From contig CM035357.1 of NCBI GenBank assembly GCA_020137815.1, forward strand, positions 7,861,315-7,925,314: 64,000 bases of DNA. Reading direction: 5' to 3'. The notes under the pieces are model-generated. The model was not told the origin of the DNA and did no database searches. It saw only the letters and a list, made by a program, of their open reading frames with translations. How positions within the stretch are numbered: the stretch's first letter is position 1; each line of letters opens with the position of its first letter. Positions 49,401-58,600 of the stretch are shown one piece after another. Position numbers and translations under genes: made by a program. This DNA is from Hormiphora californensis. Lineage: Eukaryota; Ctenophora; Tentaculata; Cydippida; Pleurobrachiidae.

Positions 49401-50693
49401 CCTCCCTGCCCGCACCTCGACGACACACCTGGACCCAAGAAGAACTAGAGAGGTTTGTATACAAGGCCTCGGACTCAATGATTCCACCCCGGATATTGGT
49501 CAGCTATATGAAGGTGGAAGGAGACCCACTACAGGAGAACTGCCTCGCTAGGCTTGTCAAAACACTCGAGGTGGGTAGAGGCTTGAAAATAAAACCACGC
49601 TGTCTTTATGTATGTATTTCATTTGTGATTGTTTCCACCCCCTCTTATAATAAGAGTCTTATTACACCGGGCTAATAAGACTCTTATTATAATACCTCCT
49701 TCTCATATCACTGCAGGCTCACGGGTTTGCAGAGTGTTTAACGTGGGAACCATCTTACGAGGAAGAGGAAGAAGAGGAACAACCCAATTGTTTGGAGTGG
49801 CTTGAACAAAATGTAAATATGGGAGTCTAGACTGTGCCCCCCCCCCCCATTCAAACCTACTGTAGCCCAAAATACGTACCTTCCAATATGTTCCTTCCCA
49901 CATCTCGATTTTTGGTGCTTACCTTATTGCTTACCTTACCACCCTGTCCCCTCTCTTAGATACCAGAGGTAGAGTTTGTGATAATATGGATAACCCGTGA
50001 CTACCTATCCCAACTATCTACCCTGAACAAGTTCCACTCTCATCCTGCTGCACTCGCTAGATCCTCTCCCTACATCACCCCTGCAGATGTAAAACGGTGG
50101 GGTCTACACGGTCCTGAGGTACAATATATTGCAGGGCTGCTGCACATGTTTTGCTTTTCTCGATCCTCTCTCTTTGTGTTTGAACAAAACAACACAATAA
50201 CACATGATGTGACATGATATGATCATATTCTTTATCCCCCTTCCCCTCCCAGATCTGTAGAAAGTTCATCCCGGTGATAAGTGATGAGATGGAGCAGTGT
50301 TCCCTACCTTCTTGGCTACACACCGCCACACATGAACCAATACTACCATTCTTTGTGCCCAGCGAGCTATGTGAACTCGGATACCAGGTATTGTACTTGC
50401 TGCTAGTACTAGAGAAGCTTTATACTCTGATATTTTTAGTGCCCCCCCTTGTTTTGTGCTCTTCTTTTGATATCCCGATGTTCCTCGCTTTTGCCTTACC
50501 TATAAGGTGTGTGATGTACTTACCGAATTAAATGACATGGTTATATTCTCAGTTAGTAAGCAGGGATAATCGAGATAGTATAGTGATACCGAACATATTC
50601 TGTGATCAGTCTGAAACGTCTTCAGAACAAGATTTAGATGTCTTTGATGTAACCCCCACCCTAACCCAAGGTATATTTCGAATTGTGTGTTAA
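37426..50693 (+). CDS. Leucine-rich repeat protein with C-terminal SEFIR-like domain, about 956 aa, 20 exons
   Basis: Exons: 37426-37486, 37614-37761, 37932-38109, 38177-38268, 38348-38441, 38583-38789, 38919-39119, 39245-39379, 39517-39758, 39837-40012, 45980-46104, 46233-46409, 46862-47006, 47112-47163, 47293-47403, 49375-49570, 49717-49812, 49960-50118, 50253-50387 and 50553-50693. Every junction is GT-AG and in phase. Residues about 50-230 are leucine-rich repeats (LETLNLARNYI, LEQLDLSYNRL, LRELDISNNAL, LKHLDCSYNEI). A long Ser/Lys/Glu-rich linker with a polylysine block follows. Residues about 750-905 resemble a SEFIR domain: RILVSYMKV start, CLEWLEQN, then FVIIWITRDY, and RKFIPVISDE...LPSWLHTAT near its end. 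SEFIR domains, known from IL-17 receptors and Act1, are signalling adaptors of the TIR superfamily. No signal peptide or membrane helix is seen, so a cytoplasmic role is likely. The final exon could instead splice at 50671 to 50781 and overlap the convergent receptor gene. Confidence 0.8.
40138..40229. repeat. Hairpin-forming inverted repeat in the LRR gene intron
   Basis: 24-bp arms (40138-40161 and 40206-40229) are exact reverse complements. A second inverted repeat (CACTAACAAAA/TTTTGTTAGTG) is nested inside. Confidence 0.85.
41042..44317. mobile_element. Outer foldback element in the LRR gene intron, carrying a second element
   Basis: The ends read TAGTAGAGTCGATAACTAC and its complement. 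The inverted match runs about 80 bp on the left (41042-41124), is broken by the inserted element, then resumes at 43604-43830 against 44030-44235. The central loop near 43830-44030 contains a GC-rich hairpin around CCGCACGTGCGG. The outer element can be seen as one foldback of roughly 0.8 kb before insertion. CCC occurs on both flanks, possibly a 3-bp target duplication. No coding frame is seen. Confidence 0.8.
41125..43603. mobile_element. Inner 2.5-kb foldback element with CTAA target duplication
   Basis: Ends CCCTTTAAGGGCGA and TCGCCCTCAAAGGG are near-complementary. CTAA flanks both sides (41121-41124 and 43604-43607). Removing the element and one CTAA restores a sequence matching the other arm of the outer foldback (CTCTAAACAGG), so the insertion point is proven internally. 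Arms of about 1 kb (about 41160-42050 and 42400-43265) are highly similar inverted copies. The repeated frames at 41175-41474 (-) and 43043-43279 (+) are the same sequence in the two arms, not genes. The interior repeats the motif ATTAGCTAATTATCCAATTA several times. Confidence 0.85.
44318..45979. other. Remainder of the 6-kb LRR gene intron
   Basis: No exon is seen. It holds a telomere-type tract at 44786-44825 and GC-rich hairpins near 44840 and 45365. A stretch at about 44900-44980 is diverged from 40550-40625 in the same orientation (shared words around ATCGATACAAGCTG and GGGGTTAG), suggesting an old duplication either side of the foldback. Confidence 0.5.
44786..44825 (+). repeat. Interstitial telomere-type repeat (TTAGGG)6
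   Basis: Six exact TTAGGG units plus TTAG. TTAGGG is the ancestral metazoan telomere repeat. It is short and lies inside a gene intron, so it is not a chromosome end. Confidence 0.95.
46381..46478 (+). repeat. 49-bp tandem duplication containing a splice donor
   Basis: Two copies (46381-46429 and about 46430-46478) differ at one base. Each contains the exon end TGCTATCTT and donor GTAAGTTG of the LRR gene. Use of the second donor would read into a stop within the extra sequence. Confidence 0.85.
48446..48663. repeat. 218-bp hairpin-forming inverted repeat in an LRR gene intron
   Basis: Arms of about 90 bp are near-exact reverse complements with a loop of about 35 bases. The right arm ends just before the 68-bp tandem array. 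Ends read AATTTAGAGC and GCTCTAAATT. Confidence 0.85.
48667..49411 (+). repeat. 11-copy 68-bp minisatellite made of an intron-exon junction
   Basis: The unit contains a pyrimidine tract (CCCCTCCCTCCCACTCCTA), CACAG acceptor and the first 35 or so exon bases (GTTACAGATGCAATCCTG...). AG positions recur every 68 bases from 48694 to 49374. Only the last copy continues into the long open exon ending at 49570. Copies differ at a few bases (AGATG, ATATA, AAATG). 68 is not a multiple of three. Confidence 0.95.
49645..49692. repeat. Short hairpin in an LRR gene intron
   Basis: Exact 20-bp arms (TTATAATAAGAGTCTTATTA and complement) flank an 8-base loop. Confidence 0.9.
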
Positions 50694-50802
50694 TTGTGAG
50701 AAAACGACAATCAATTTCTCAAAAACTAAACAATAATTAAGTTTGCAGACAGTTAAATTTCACATAAAATTTGGTTCCAGTTAGAAAGTCTATCAGGGCA
50801 TG

Positions 50803-52051
50803 TTACCCCTTATTTTTCAACATTTTCTTGACTTCTTTTCTAAGGGTGTTAGAACTGAGCAGGTAGGTAAGCGGTGAGATGGCTGTACAGACAAGAAGGA
50901 GGGAGAATAGAATATCAAGGATCAGTTTCATAAACCCATCACCTCCTATAAACAAGTTCTTTGTCTGTCTCGGGTAGAAAGTGAATGGTAGCCATGGTAG
51001 TGTGGAGGCGGTATAGAGACTAACCACTACCACTATACTCCACGGTATCTGGAGGCGGGTCTTCTGCACAGGTTCAGAGGTAGTAGAGGTAGTAGTGGAG
51101 TTGCTGTTATAGCCTTTAGTGAGCTGGTAGGAGCTCTGTCGTGCCTTCACCACCTTCCAATGTACTGCGGTGTACAGTGTATAAATGGTTGCTATGGGTA
51201 CCAGATAACACACAGTTAGGAGTGTTCCCTTGACAACATCACACACCACTCCCTCCTCTCCGTATCCACAGTATTTGGGTATGCCCTGACCAGGTTTGTA
51301 GCACCTTACAGGACACACCCCCATTAGAGGGAGACTATTGACACCCACCACCAGCACCACCATCCCTACCACCCCTACCACTTGATATCTTAGTTTCAGG
51401 TAGTAGTGGTAGGTGAGGGGTCTACTGACAAACACCACTCTCACAGCTGTAACTAGCAGGATGAAGTAGGATGGTAGGGTCAGGGAGATTTGGTTGATTA
51501 CCACTTTGTGTGGGCAGTGGGTGTCTGAGTTTAGTTTGATAGAGGGCACAAAACCAAGTGTCCAGTAGGTAATGATGGTTACCAAAAACAACATCTGAAA
51601 TAATAAATCAGATATAAGTAGTGCAACTTATACTTCTGTAAAGTGTAAAATTTCATATCTATAAATGTCAAGGTAACGGACTTACCATAGATAAGGCGTA
51701 AATTAGAACAGAAAAGTAAAGGTCCAAAAGTCCTCTAACTCTCGTCAAGATGAGTCTGATTAGCAGCACACAACTAACTGCGAGAAGTATAAAACAAGGG
51801 CCACAAACGATTAATGATATCCAGAATCTGTTGTAAACGAACTCGTCCTGGTTTTCGGTTGTTGTGTTTATGAAGGAGTCATTTTGGGAGGAATTTTTGT
51901 AGCTATGGTAACGTAGTACTTGAGCCTCGCTTGAATGTGTTTCCTGCTTTCCAAATTCGGTTATGATATTGAAGATTTCATCTATTTCTCCAGGAGTAGT
52001 AGTTGGTACAGAAGTAATTGGTGTGATTCCATCGTCTGAAGCATGGCTCAT
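50803..52051 (-). CDS. Rhodopsin-like seven-helix receptor, 385 aa
   Basis: Two exons join in phase: 52051-51686 and 51594-50803. The chosen ATG at 52051 follows a likely 3' splice site; a longer reading frame to 52165 exists but looks like intron. The extracellular N-terminus is Thr/Ser-rich with several N-glycosylation sites (NSS, NDS, NTT). Helix 1 is FWISLIVCGPCFILLAVSCVLL. The helix 3 end reads AVRVVFVSRPL in place of DRY. Extracellular loop 2 is Cys-rich (GVCPVRCYKPGQ). Helix 6 has STLPWLPF, resembling CWxP. Helix 7 has ISPLTYLL in place of NPxxY, followed by a basic amphipathic helix (LRKEVKKML). This fits a class A GPCR, peptide-receptor-like in its loops (inference); the ligand is unknown. 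It is convergent with the LRR gene, with only 109 bases between the stops. Confidence 0.85.
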
Positions 52052-52869
52052 TTCACTAACTAAATATAAAATAGGTAAACACAAAATATAGTTTGGGAAC
52101 GAAAAGTGTGCAGTTTTAGGAACTTGGAGGCTAAATTTACACAAGGAGTCGTAGCATAATTGCATTTTAGTGCACGACTAATGGCCACCATAGAGAACAT
52201 CAGAGCGGGCACTATGACTAATGAATCACGGTGTTATTTTACAACTGAGAGACAGCTCCAATGTGAATGCACTCAAAATGCAGCTTTGTTTGTTTTAGGG
52301 AGGCATGTATGACTTTACCAAAGATATACATAAAAGTAGTAGTTACTTCTGATCTACAGCTAGGTCCTAGCTACTATTATTATAGAGGTAAATGGACTAT
52401 ACACTTTCGCATTAAGGTGTAAACTACAAAGACAATTAAAACAATTGGCTGCAGCTGTTTGGTGTTGCAAGGTCCCCCCTCCCCCTGTACTACACACGTT
52501 TCAAGGTCAAGGTTATACTACACAGCACATTTCCTCCCTATAGAATGTGTCACCTTACAGCTGCTTGAGTTGAGGGTGATATGATGTACAGTAAGATGTA
52601 CACGTTATAGCACATTTATTCCTCCAAGTGTTCCTCCAAGTGTTGATAGAGAAAGCTAATTCGAGGCCAATATACAACATTCGTGAATATATGCATGGAA
52701 GACATGAGTAGTAATATTCATCCTTAGATTGTGTGTCGTTTTTGAATAAGTGAATTTGCATATTGTGTTTTTTCAAAGGCTAACAGTGCTGCTTGTAGTG
52801 GGAATACGGTGTCTGAATAATACGGTATTTGACCATTACGGTTTCTGAAATACATATGTATTTGAAATA
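52052..52869. other. Gene-free stretch upstream of the second receptor
   Basis: No exon is recognised besides a possible 5' untranslated exon of the receptor. The right edge meets the pogo-like element. Confidence 0.5.
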
Positions 52870-53114
52870 CAGTCGGACCCCGATTTAACGTCACCCTCGG
52901 GGGAAAGGGGTTTGTCCGTTAAATCGGGGTGTCCGTTAAATCGGGGTAGAGCATATTTGGCCTATAAAACCCTATTTTTGTCCAAAATGCTATACTAAAA
53001 CACCTCTAAGTGTTAAATACAATATCCATGTATTGATTACATGATCATTTCTGATTAGAAAAAGAAAATAATTTTCAAAATTTTCAAAAAAGTTATAAAA
53101 CTTCTAAGGTACTA

Positions 53115-53986
53115 CAGTCGGACCCCGATTTAGTGGCCCCCGATTTAGTGGCACCCCGATTTAGTGGCAGGATTTTTTTCCCCCAAAAATTTTTTTGATT
53201 TTTTTTTCGTGAAATTTTTTTGAAAATTTTTTGAAAATTTTTCAAAGGAATACCAGCCACGTCCGAATCGTGTTTCGAATCAGTGAATCTTATCGCATGT
53301 CCTGCTGCTAATTAGACGGTTCGGAACGAACCGATACGTGATCCCCATGGGGCCATTGAATCATAAGTTCACCAAGCGTCAAAATTTCGATTCGATGGGG
53401 ATCACGTTTCGATTCGTTCCGAACCGTCTAATTAGCAGCAGGACATGCGATAAGATGCACCGATTCGAAACACGATTCGGACGTGGCTGGTATACCTTTA
53501 AAAAATTTTACAACTTTTTTTGCAAAATTTTACAGTACGATTGTCAATGCTTTGATCGGTGCTCCCCATAAATTTTGAGAGAAAAAGTTATTTTGAAATT
53601 TTGATACTTCCTCACCCGCTTAGGGTGCCCCGATTTGGCATGGTATCACGTATCAGTTCGTTTCGAACCCGCTAATTAGACAGGACATCCAGGAAGCTGC
53701 ACCGATTCGAAACACAAATCGGACGGGCTGGTATAACTTAGAAAATTTTTCACAATTTTTTTGAAAAATTTATTTGATAGTTTTCTATTTCTAATCAGAA
53801 ATGATCATGTAATCAATACATGAATATTGCATATAACAGTTAGAGGTGTCTTTAGTCTTAGTATAGCATTTTGGGCATAAAATAGGTTTTTATGGGCCAA
53901 ATATGGCTCACCCCGATTTAGTGGCACCCCGATTTAGTGGCAGGATTTCTTTCCCCCGAGGATGCCACTAAATCGGGGTCCGACTG
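53115..53986. mobile_element. 872-bp pogo-like element nested in the outer one
   Basis: Ends CAGTCGGACCCCGATTTAG...CTAAATCGGGGTCCGACTG are exact inverted repeats flanked by TA (53113-53114 and 53987-53988). Near the ends the phrase CCCCGATTTAGTGGCA is repeated in tandem. The interior shares the hairpin words of the outer element. Confidence 0.85.
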
Positions 53987-54068
53987 TATATCAACCACGT
54001 CCGAATCGTTTATCGAATCTTATCGCATGTGTTGCTGCTAATTAGACGGTTCGAAACGAACCGATACG

Positions 54069-55013
54069 TGATACCATGCCGAATCGGGACAATTTCAGCG
54101 GGTTGAGGAAGAATTTGAATTTCAAAATATTTTTTTCTCTGAAAATTCATGGGGAGCACCGATCAAAGCATTGCCAATCATTCTGTAAAATTTTTCAGAA
54201 AAAAGTTATGAAAATTTTTCAAAGGTATATCAACCACGTCCGAATCGTGTTTCGAATCAGTGCATCTTATCGCACGTCCTGTCGCTAATTAGACGGTTCG
54301 AAACGAACCGATACGTGATCCCCATGGAGCCAGTTTAACAAGTGTCAAAATTGCGATTCGATGTGCCTCATGGGGATCACATATCTGTTCGTTTTGAACC
54401 GTCTAATTACCGGCAAGAATGCAATAAGATGCACCCATCTAAATATGGGCGCTGTTATACCAGGGGCGGGTAGATCACTATTAAAATCTGGGGGCTGAGT
54501 ACTGGGCGGAGCACTGTTGACAGTAATACGCCCATCCCAACTTTATGACATCGCCTAGGGTGGGTCAAATTTATCCGTGTTTTAGGAAATATAATTTACA
54601 TGCGGGTAATCTATAGATCACAAACTCAGATATATCATCAGCCCTCTGATACCATGCCGAATCGGGACAATTTCAGCGGGTTGAGGAAGAATTTGAATTT
54701 CAAAATATTTTTTTCTCTGAAAATTCATGGGGAGCACCGATCAAAGCATTGCCAATCATTCTGTAAAATTTTTCAGAAAAAAGTTATGAAAATTTTTCAA
54801 AGGTATATCAACCACGTCCGAATCGTGTTTCGAATCAGTGCATCTTATCGCACGTCCTGTCGCTAATTAGACGGTTCGAAACGAACCGATACGTGATCCC
54901 CATGGAGCCAGTTTAACAAGTGTCAAAATTGCGATTCGATGTGCCTCATGGGGATCACATATCTGTTCGTTTTGAACCGTCTAATTACCGGCAAGAATGC
55001 AATAAGATGCACC
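54069..55013. repeat. Direct duplication of about 367 bp (54069-54435 and 54647-55013)
   Basis: The two segments are identical as far as I can read, offset by 578 bases, and separated by about 210 bp of unrelated sequence. They lie inside the outer pogo-like element. Identity suggests a recent event. The repeated 70-codon frame inside is not a gene. Confidence 0.85.
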
Positions 55014-55158
55014 GATTCGAAACACGATTCGGACGTGGTTGATACACCAATTTTCAAAAAATTTTCAAAAAAATTTCAAAAAATTTTTGGGGGAAATTTA
55101 TCCTGCCGTTAAATCGGGGTGCCGCTAAATCGGGGGCCGTTAAATCGGGGTCCAACTG

Positions 55159-55608
55159 TATATATAATATATTTCGGTGTCACGTGTTGTCAATCTGGCG
55201 CTCTGATTGGTCTCGTGTCTTACCGTTTTTCACTGATACCGTGTTGAACCGATACCGTATTCTCACTACAAGCACCCATGTAAACGAGGAAAATAACGAA
55301 AATCTGAAACGAATTTTACATAATGTGGACCTAGACAACTTGTATTCAAAATGAGTAAGCACTGATATCTAAAAAGGTTGCTGCTTTAGAAATGTGATAT
55401 ATCAGTCCGAAGAGAAATCAAATCAGCCCCCCAATATCACGAGTCTGGATAACAAAATCTGCCTTTCTCTTGAGAACCCCCCTTCAGTTGAAGAGAAATA
55501 AACCATGTAGAAGAATAACATGTACTTTTTACCAATCACATATTTCACACCACAACTGCCTTGATTTTCAATGATTGTCCTGACTCAACTGTTCAAATAT
55601 AATAGTCC
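55159..55608. other. Gene-free stretch downstream of the modular-protein gene
   Basis: No exon is seen. It should contain the 3' untranslated region and poly(A) site of the minus-strand gene (a minus AATAAA lies outside the obvious range). Confidence 0.4.
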
Positions 55609-58600
55609 TCACCCTAGAGGTCCTAATCCGGTGACGACTGTCAGGCCAGTAGCTGAGGATCCTGCCCTGGTGGTGCTCCCCCCTGCTGAACCAGATGATA
55701 AGCTAGATAACTTGCCACTGGTCAGTCCTGCTGGTGTTGCTGGGGTAACAGGGGCAGCAATGGTCTCATCTTGGTGATGTTCACCAGACCTCCTCCCTCC
55801 ACGTTGTCTGATGGTTGTTAGTGGGCAGTACTTCCATCTAGGCCGTGTCTCACATCCCCCTCCTCCTCCAGCCCCTCTCAGACTATCCTGCCAACTCCTC
55901 TCCGCCTGTTCGAACCTCCTCTCAGGTAGCTTCCTCACCCGTGTGATACAGTAGGCAGGGTGGTAGACCCAGGATGAGCTACCATCTAGTTGAATCTTGT
56001 AATACCCCTCATACACTTCATCTGTATCTACCTGGCAGGGTTTCAGGGTAAATGTTCTCCCTCCACGGAGCACCTTGTAAACATACTCCTGGCCATAATC
56101 AGCACTCCGGGACCTAACCAGGCCCTTCCTTCTAGCTGCTCTAGGAGTAGTTTGAGGTGTCTCCACAATGCCGCAGAGAGTTTCAGAGTTCATCCAGAGA
56201 GGAAGGAGAAGGGATGATTTCACCCTCAGGGGAAGGGTATCAGCTTCTGTTTGAACTAGAAACCCATTGTAGGCCCGGGGGTCAGGCCTCACTGACTCTG
56301 CCGGAACGATGAACTCTCCAGTCTCCAGGAGGCACCTGAAGTGAGTGGGAGCTACCACTACCTCCCCAGATTCTGGTAGGGAGACAATGGGTAGGACCAG
56401 GTTGGTATGGATGACATGCTTAGTTCTACCATTTAGAACTCTATAGAACCCTGGTTTAGAGGTTATAGGACAGACATACCGGCCTGAGAGTCGGACAAAC
56501 CTGCCATCAATAAACACATTGTATTCAGAAATGTCAAGTTTTGTTGATACTTCACTCCTGAATGATTTATCTTCTGTCACAGTTTGTTCGTCATCATCCT
56601 CCTCCTTCCCTTCCTGCTTGCTGTTCATCAGTGAAAGAAACATGGGACGCTGGCACCCTGATATTCCTAGTATCTGTTATTATAACATAAGTCCCGGGTT
56701 TCCTGATACTCTCTTTCACTCTATCCCTAGTTCAGCTGCGGTCCACTCTCCATTCAGGTAGACCGAAACAGTGGGTAACCTCCTCCACTCTCTCCTCAAT
56801 CTCACTAACATCACCCTACTGCCACTGTGTACCTCTTATCTCCCAGCTGGACCTCAGAAGTGGAGCTATCCACCCCGGGGGCAATGTGAGATGTTGGGAC
56901 TTCCACCCAGGACCCCTTATCTGAACCGTTTCTAAGGAACACGTGCTGTGATTTTCCAGTATCAGGAGGTTTAGGGGTGCCCTTGATGATCTCTGATCGT
57001 CTCTTGACCGCCCTGATGTCACACCCATGCACAACAGCACAGTCCCTTCCACTCCTCACAATAAAGAAGGGGTTACCATGGGAACCATGACGCTCTATAT
57101 CAGCCCCCTTCACAACCACTTTGGATAGCCCTATTTTAACCTGGTACCGCTGCTCAGGGAGGATGGAGTGATGCCCTGAATCAGGAGGTATAATGGTGTA
57201 GGACCCGTCCGAGTCATCCCGCTCCAAGTCTGATAGATCAGAGTTGACAGAGTGGTCTTGTTGGTGCCTACCAGCATACTCACTAGTCTCATCAGTCCTC
57301 TCAGAAGTGATTTGCTCAGAGGTCGTTGTCATGCCTGTTACAGGGCCTTTAGGGCTGGTTATCGTCAGATCCGCCATTCTCGGGCTGATCGTCTGCTGGG
57401 TTTGGGGGACCAGTAGGGGACCTGGAAGCTCTGTAGTTGAGGGTAAAAATATGGCAGCTCCTCGGCCTGAAAGGGCTGAGTTGCGACATGATGATCCGTC
57501 TGTGGATTGGGTGTAAATAGTCCGTGGTTCACTCTGGCTGCTCCTTTCAAACCACTTTTGGGGGTTGTGTTGGTTTTGGTTGTGTTGTTGTGAAGCTGCT
57601 TGTTTCATCCTCTCTACTGGGTGAACTACATCTGTTGCAGTCCTGTTGTTCCCTTCAACACGTGGATCTGAACAGGTGATCTTGTCGAGGGGGTTCAAAG
57701 TAATGTTCAGGGTTGTACTGCTGGGGTGGTTGATGGTATGGGTTGTACATTCCTGGTTGGTAAAGGAGAGGTACACTCGGCCAATCAGTCATCCTCTCAG
57801 GAGGTCTATTATCCAGTTGGTACACTTGGTTTGGATGTCGGTTGGGTGGAGTTCTGAAGGCATGGTCGGGAAGGATTAGACACAAATGACGTATCCCTTG
57901 GTCCACTTTGGTAGTTGTTGTTCTTGATCAGTGGACTAGGTTGTTGGTTTCCGTAGAATGCAGGATTGTACCCGTTGTGATAAACAGGGGCAGGCTGCTG
58001 CTGCTGTTGTACTGGTCTAAATGATGGCTTCCAGTTTGTGTTTTGAATTTGTTGAGGAGGATTGCCTACAGAGTGATGTGTTGGGTTGCTTGCGGAGTAA
58101 TGTCCATGGTTACCGTGGTTACCAGTTGCAGGGTGCTGTGCTTCGGTATTACCAGCTGAACGATGGTTGTTTCCAGAGTGCTGCACCCGCTGGTTGGGTT
58201 GTGATTGTGGTAGGCTATGAGTGCCTGTCAACATACTGTTCAACAAAAAGAGTAAAAGAACTTGGAGGACACCGCAACATACACAGGTCTGTGTGAGTGT
58301 AGAGAGTTTCCTGGTTCTAGCACCTGATCTCCACCACCGCCCTCCCACAAAGAGCGCTTTTGAGGTCTATGACATGATCTGTTTTAGGTGTGTTGGGAAA
58401 GAGTATCATATCGGGTGACACCACTGCACGTGGTATGCTTATTGACTCAGTGATCCCCTGGTTTTGTGGAAACAAAGTCTAAACTCAAAACTTGAAACAA
58501 TAAAACAGGATAATATTTTCACTTCAAATACAATGACCAAATTATTGATGTGTCCCGCACATAATTCATACCGGAAATTCAAGTCTCTTTCAACGTGAAG

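Larger units (their letters stand above)
52870..55158. mobile_element. Pogo-like non-autonomous element (outer) with nested insertion
   Basis: Ends CAGTCGGACCCCGATTTAA...TTAAATCGGGGTCCAACTG are inverted repeats with one mismatch, flanked by TA. The left 245 bp are separated from the rest by the element at 53115-53986; the sequence either side rejoins as AAGGTA-TATCAACC, matching a second copy of that phrase at about 54217-54232. The interior is built of CGAATCGTGTTTCGAATC and GCTAATTAGACGGTTCG hairpins. No transposase frame is present. Confidence 0.8.

Noticed and set aside
48667-49411. CRISPR-like array
   Set aside because: Units are contiguous with no unique spacers and the sequence is a eukaryotic intron-exon junction.
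54076-54866. Two identical frames of about 70 codons
   Set aside because: They lie in the duplicated segment of the pogo-like element and have no transposase similarity.
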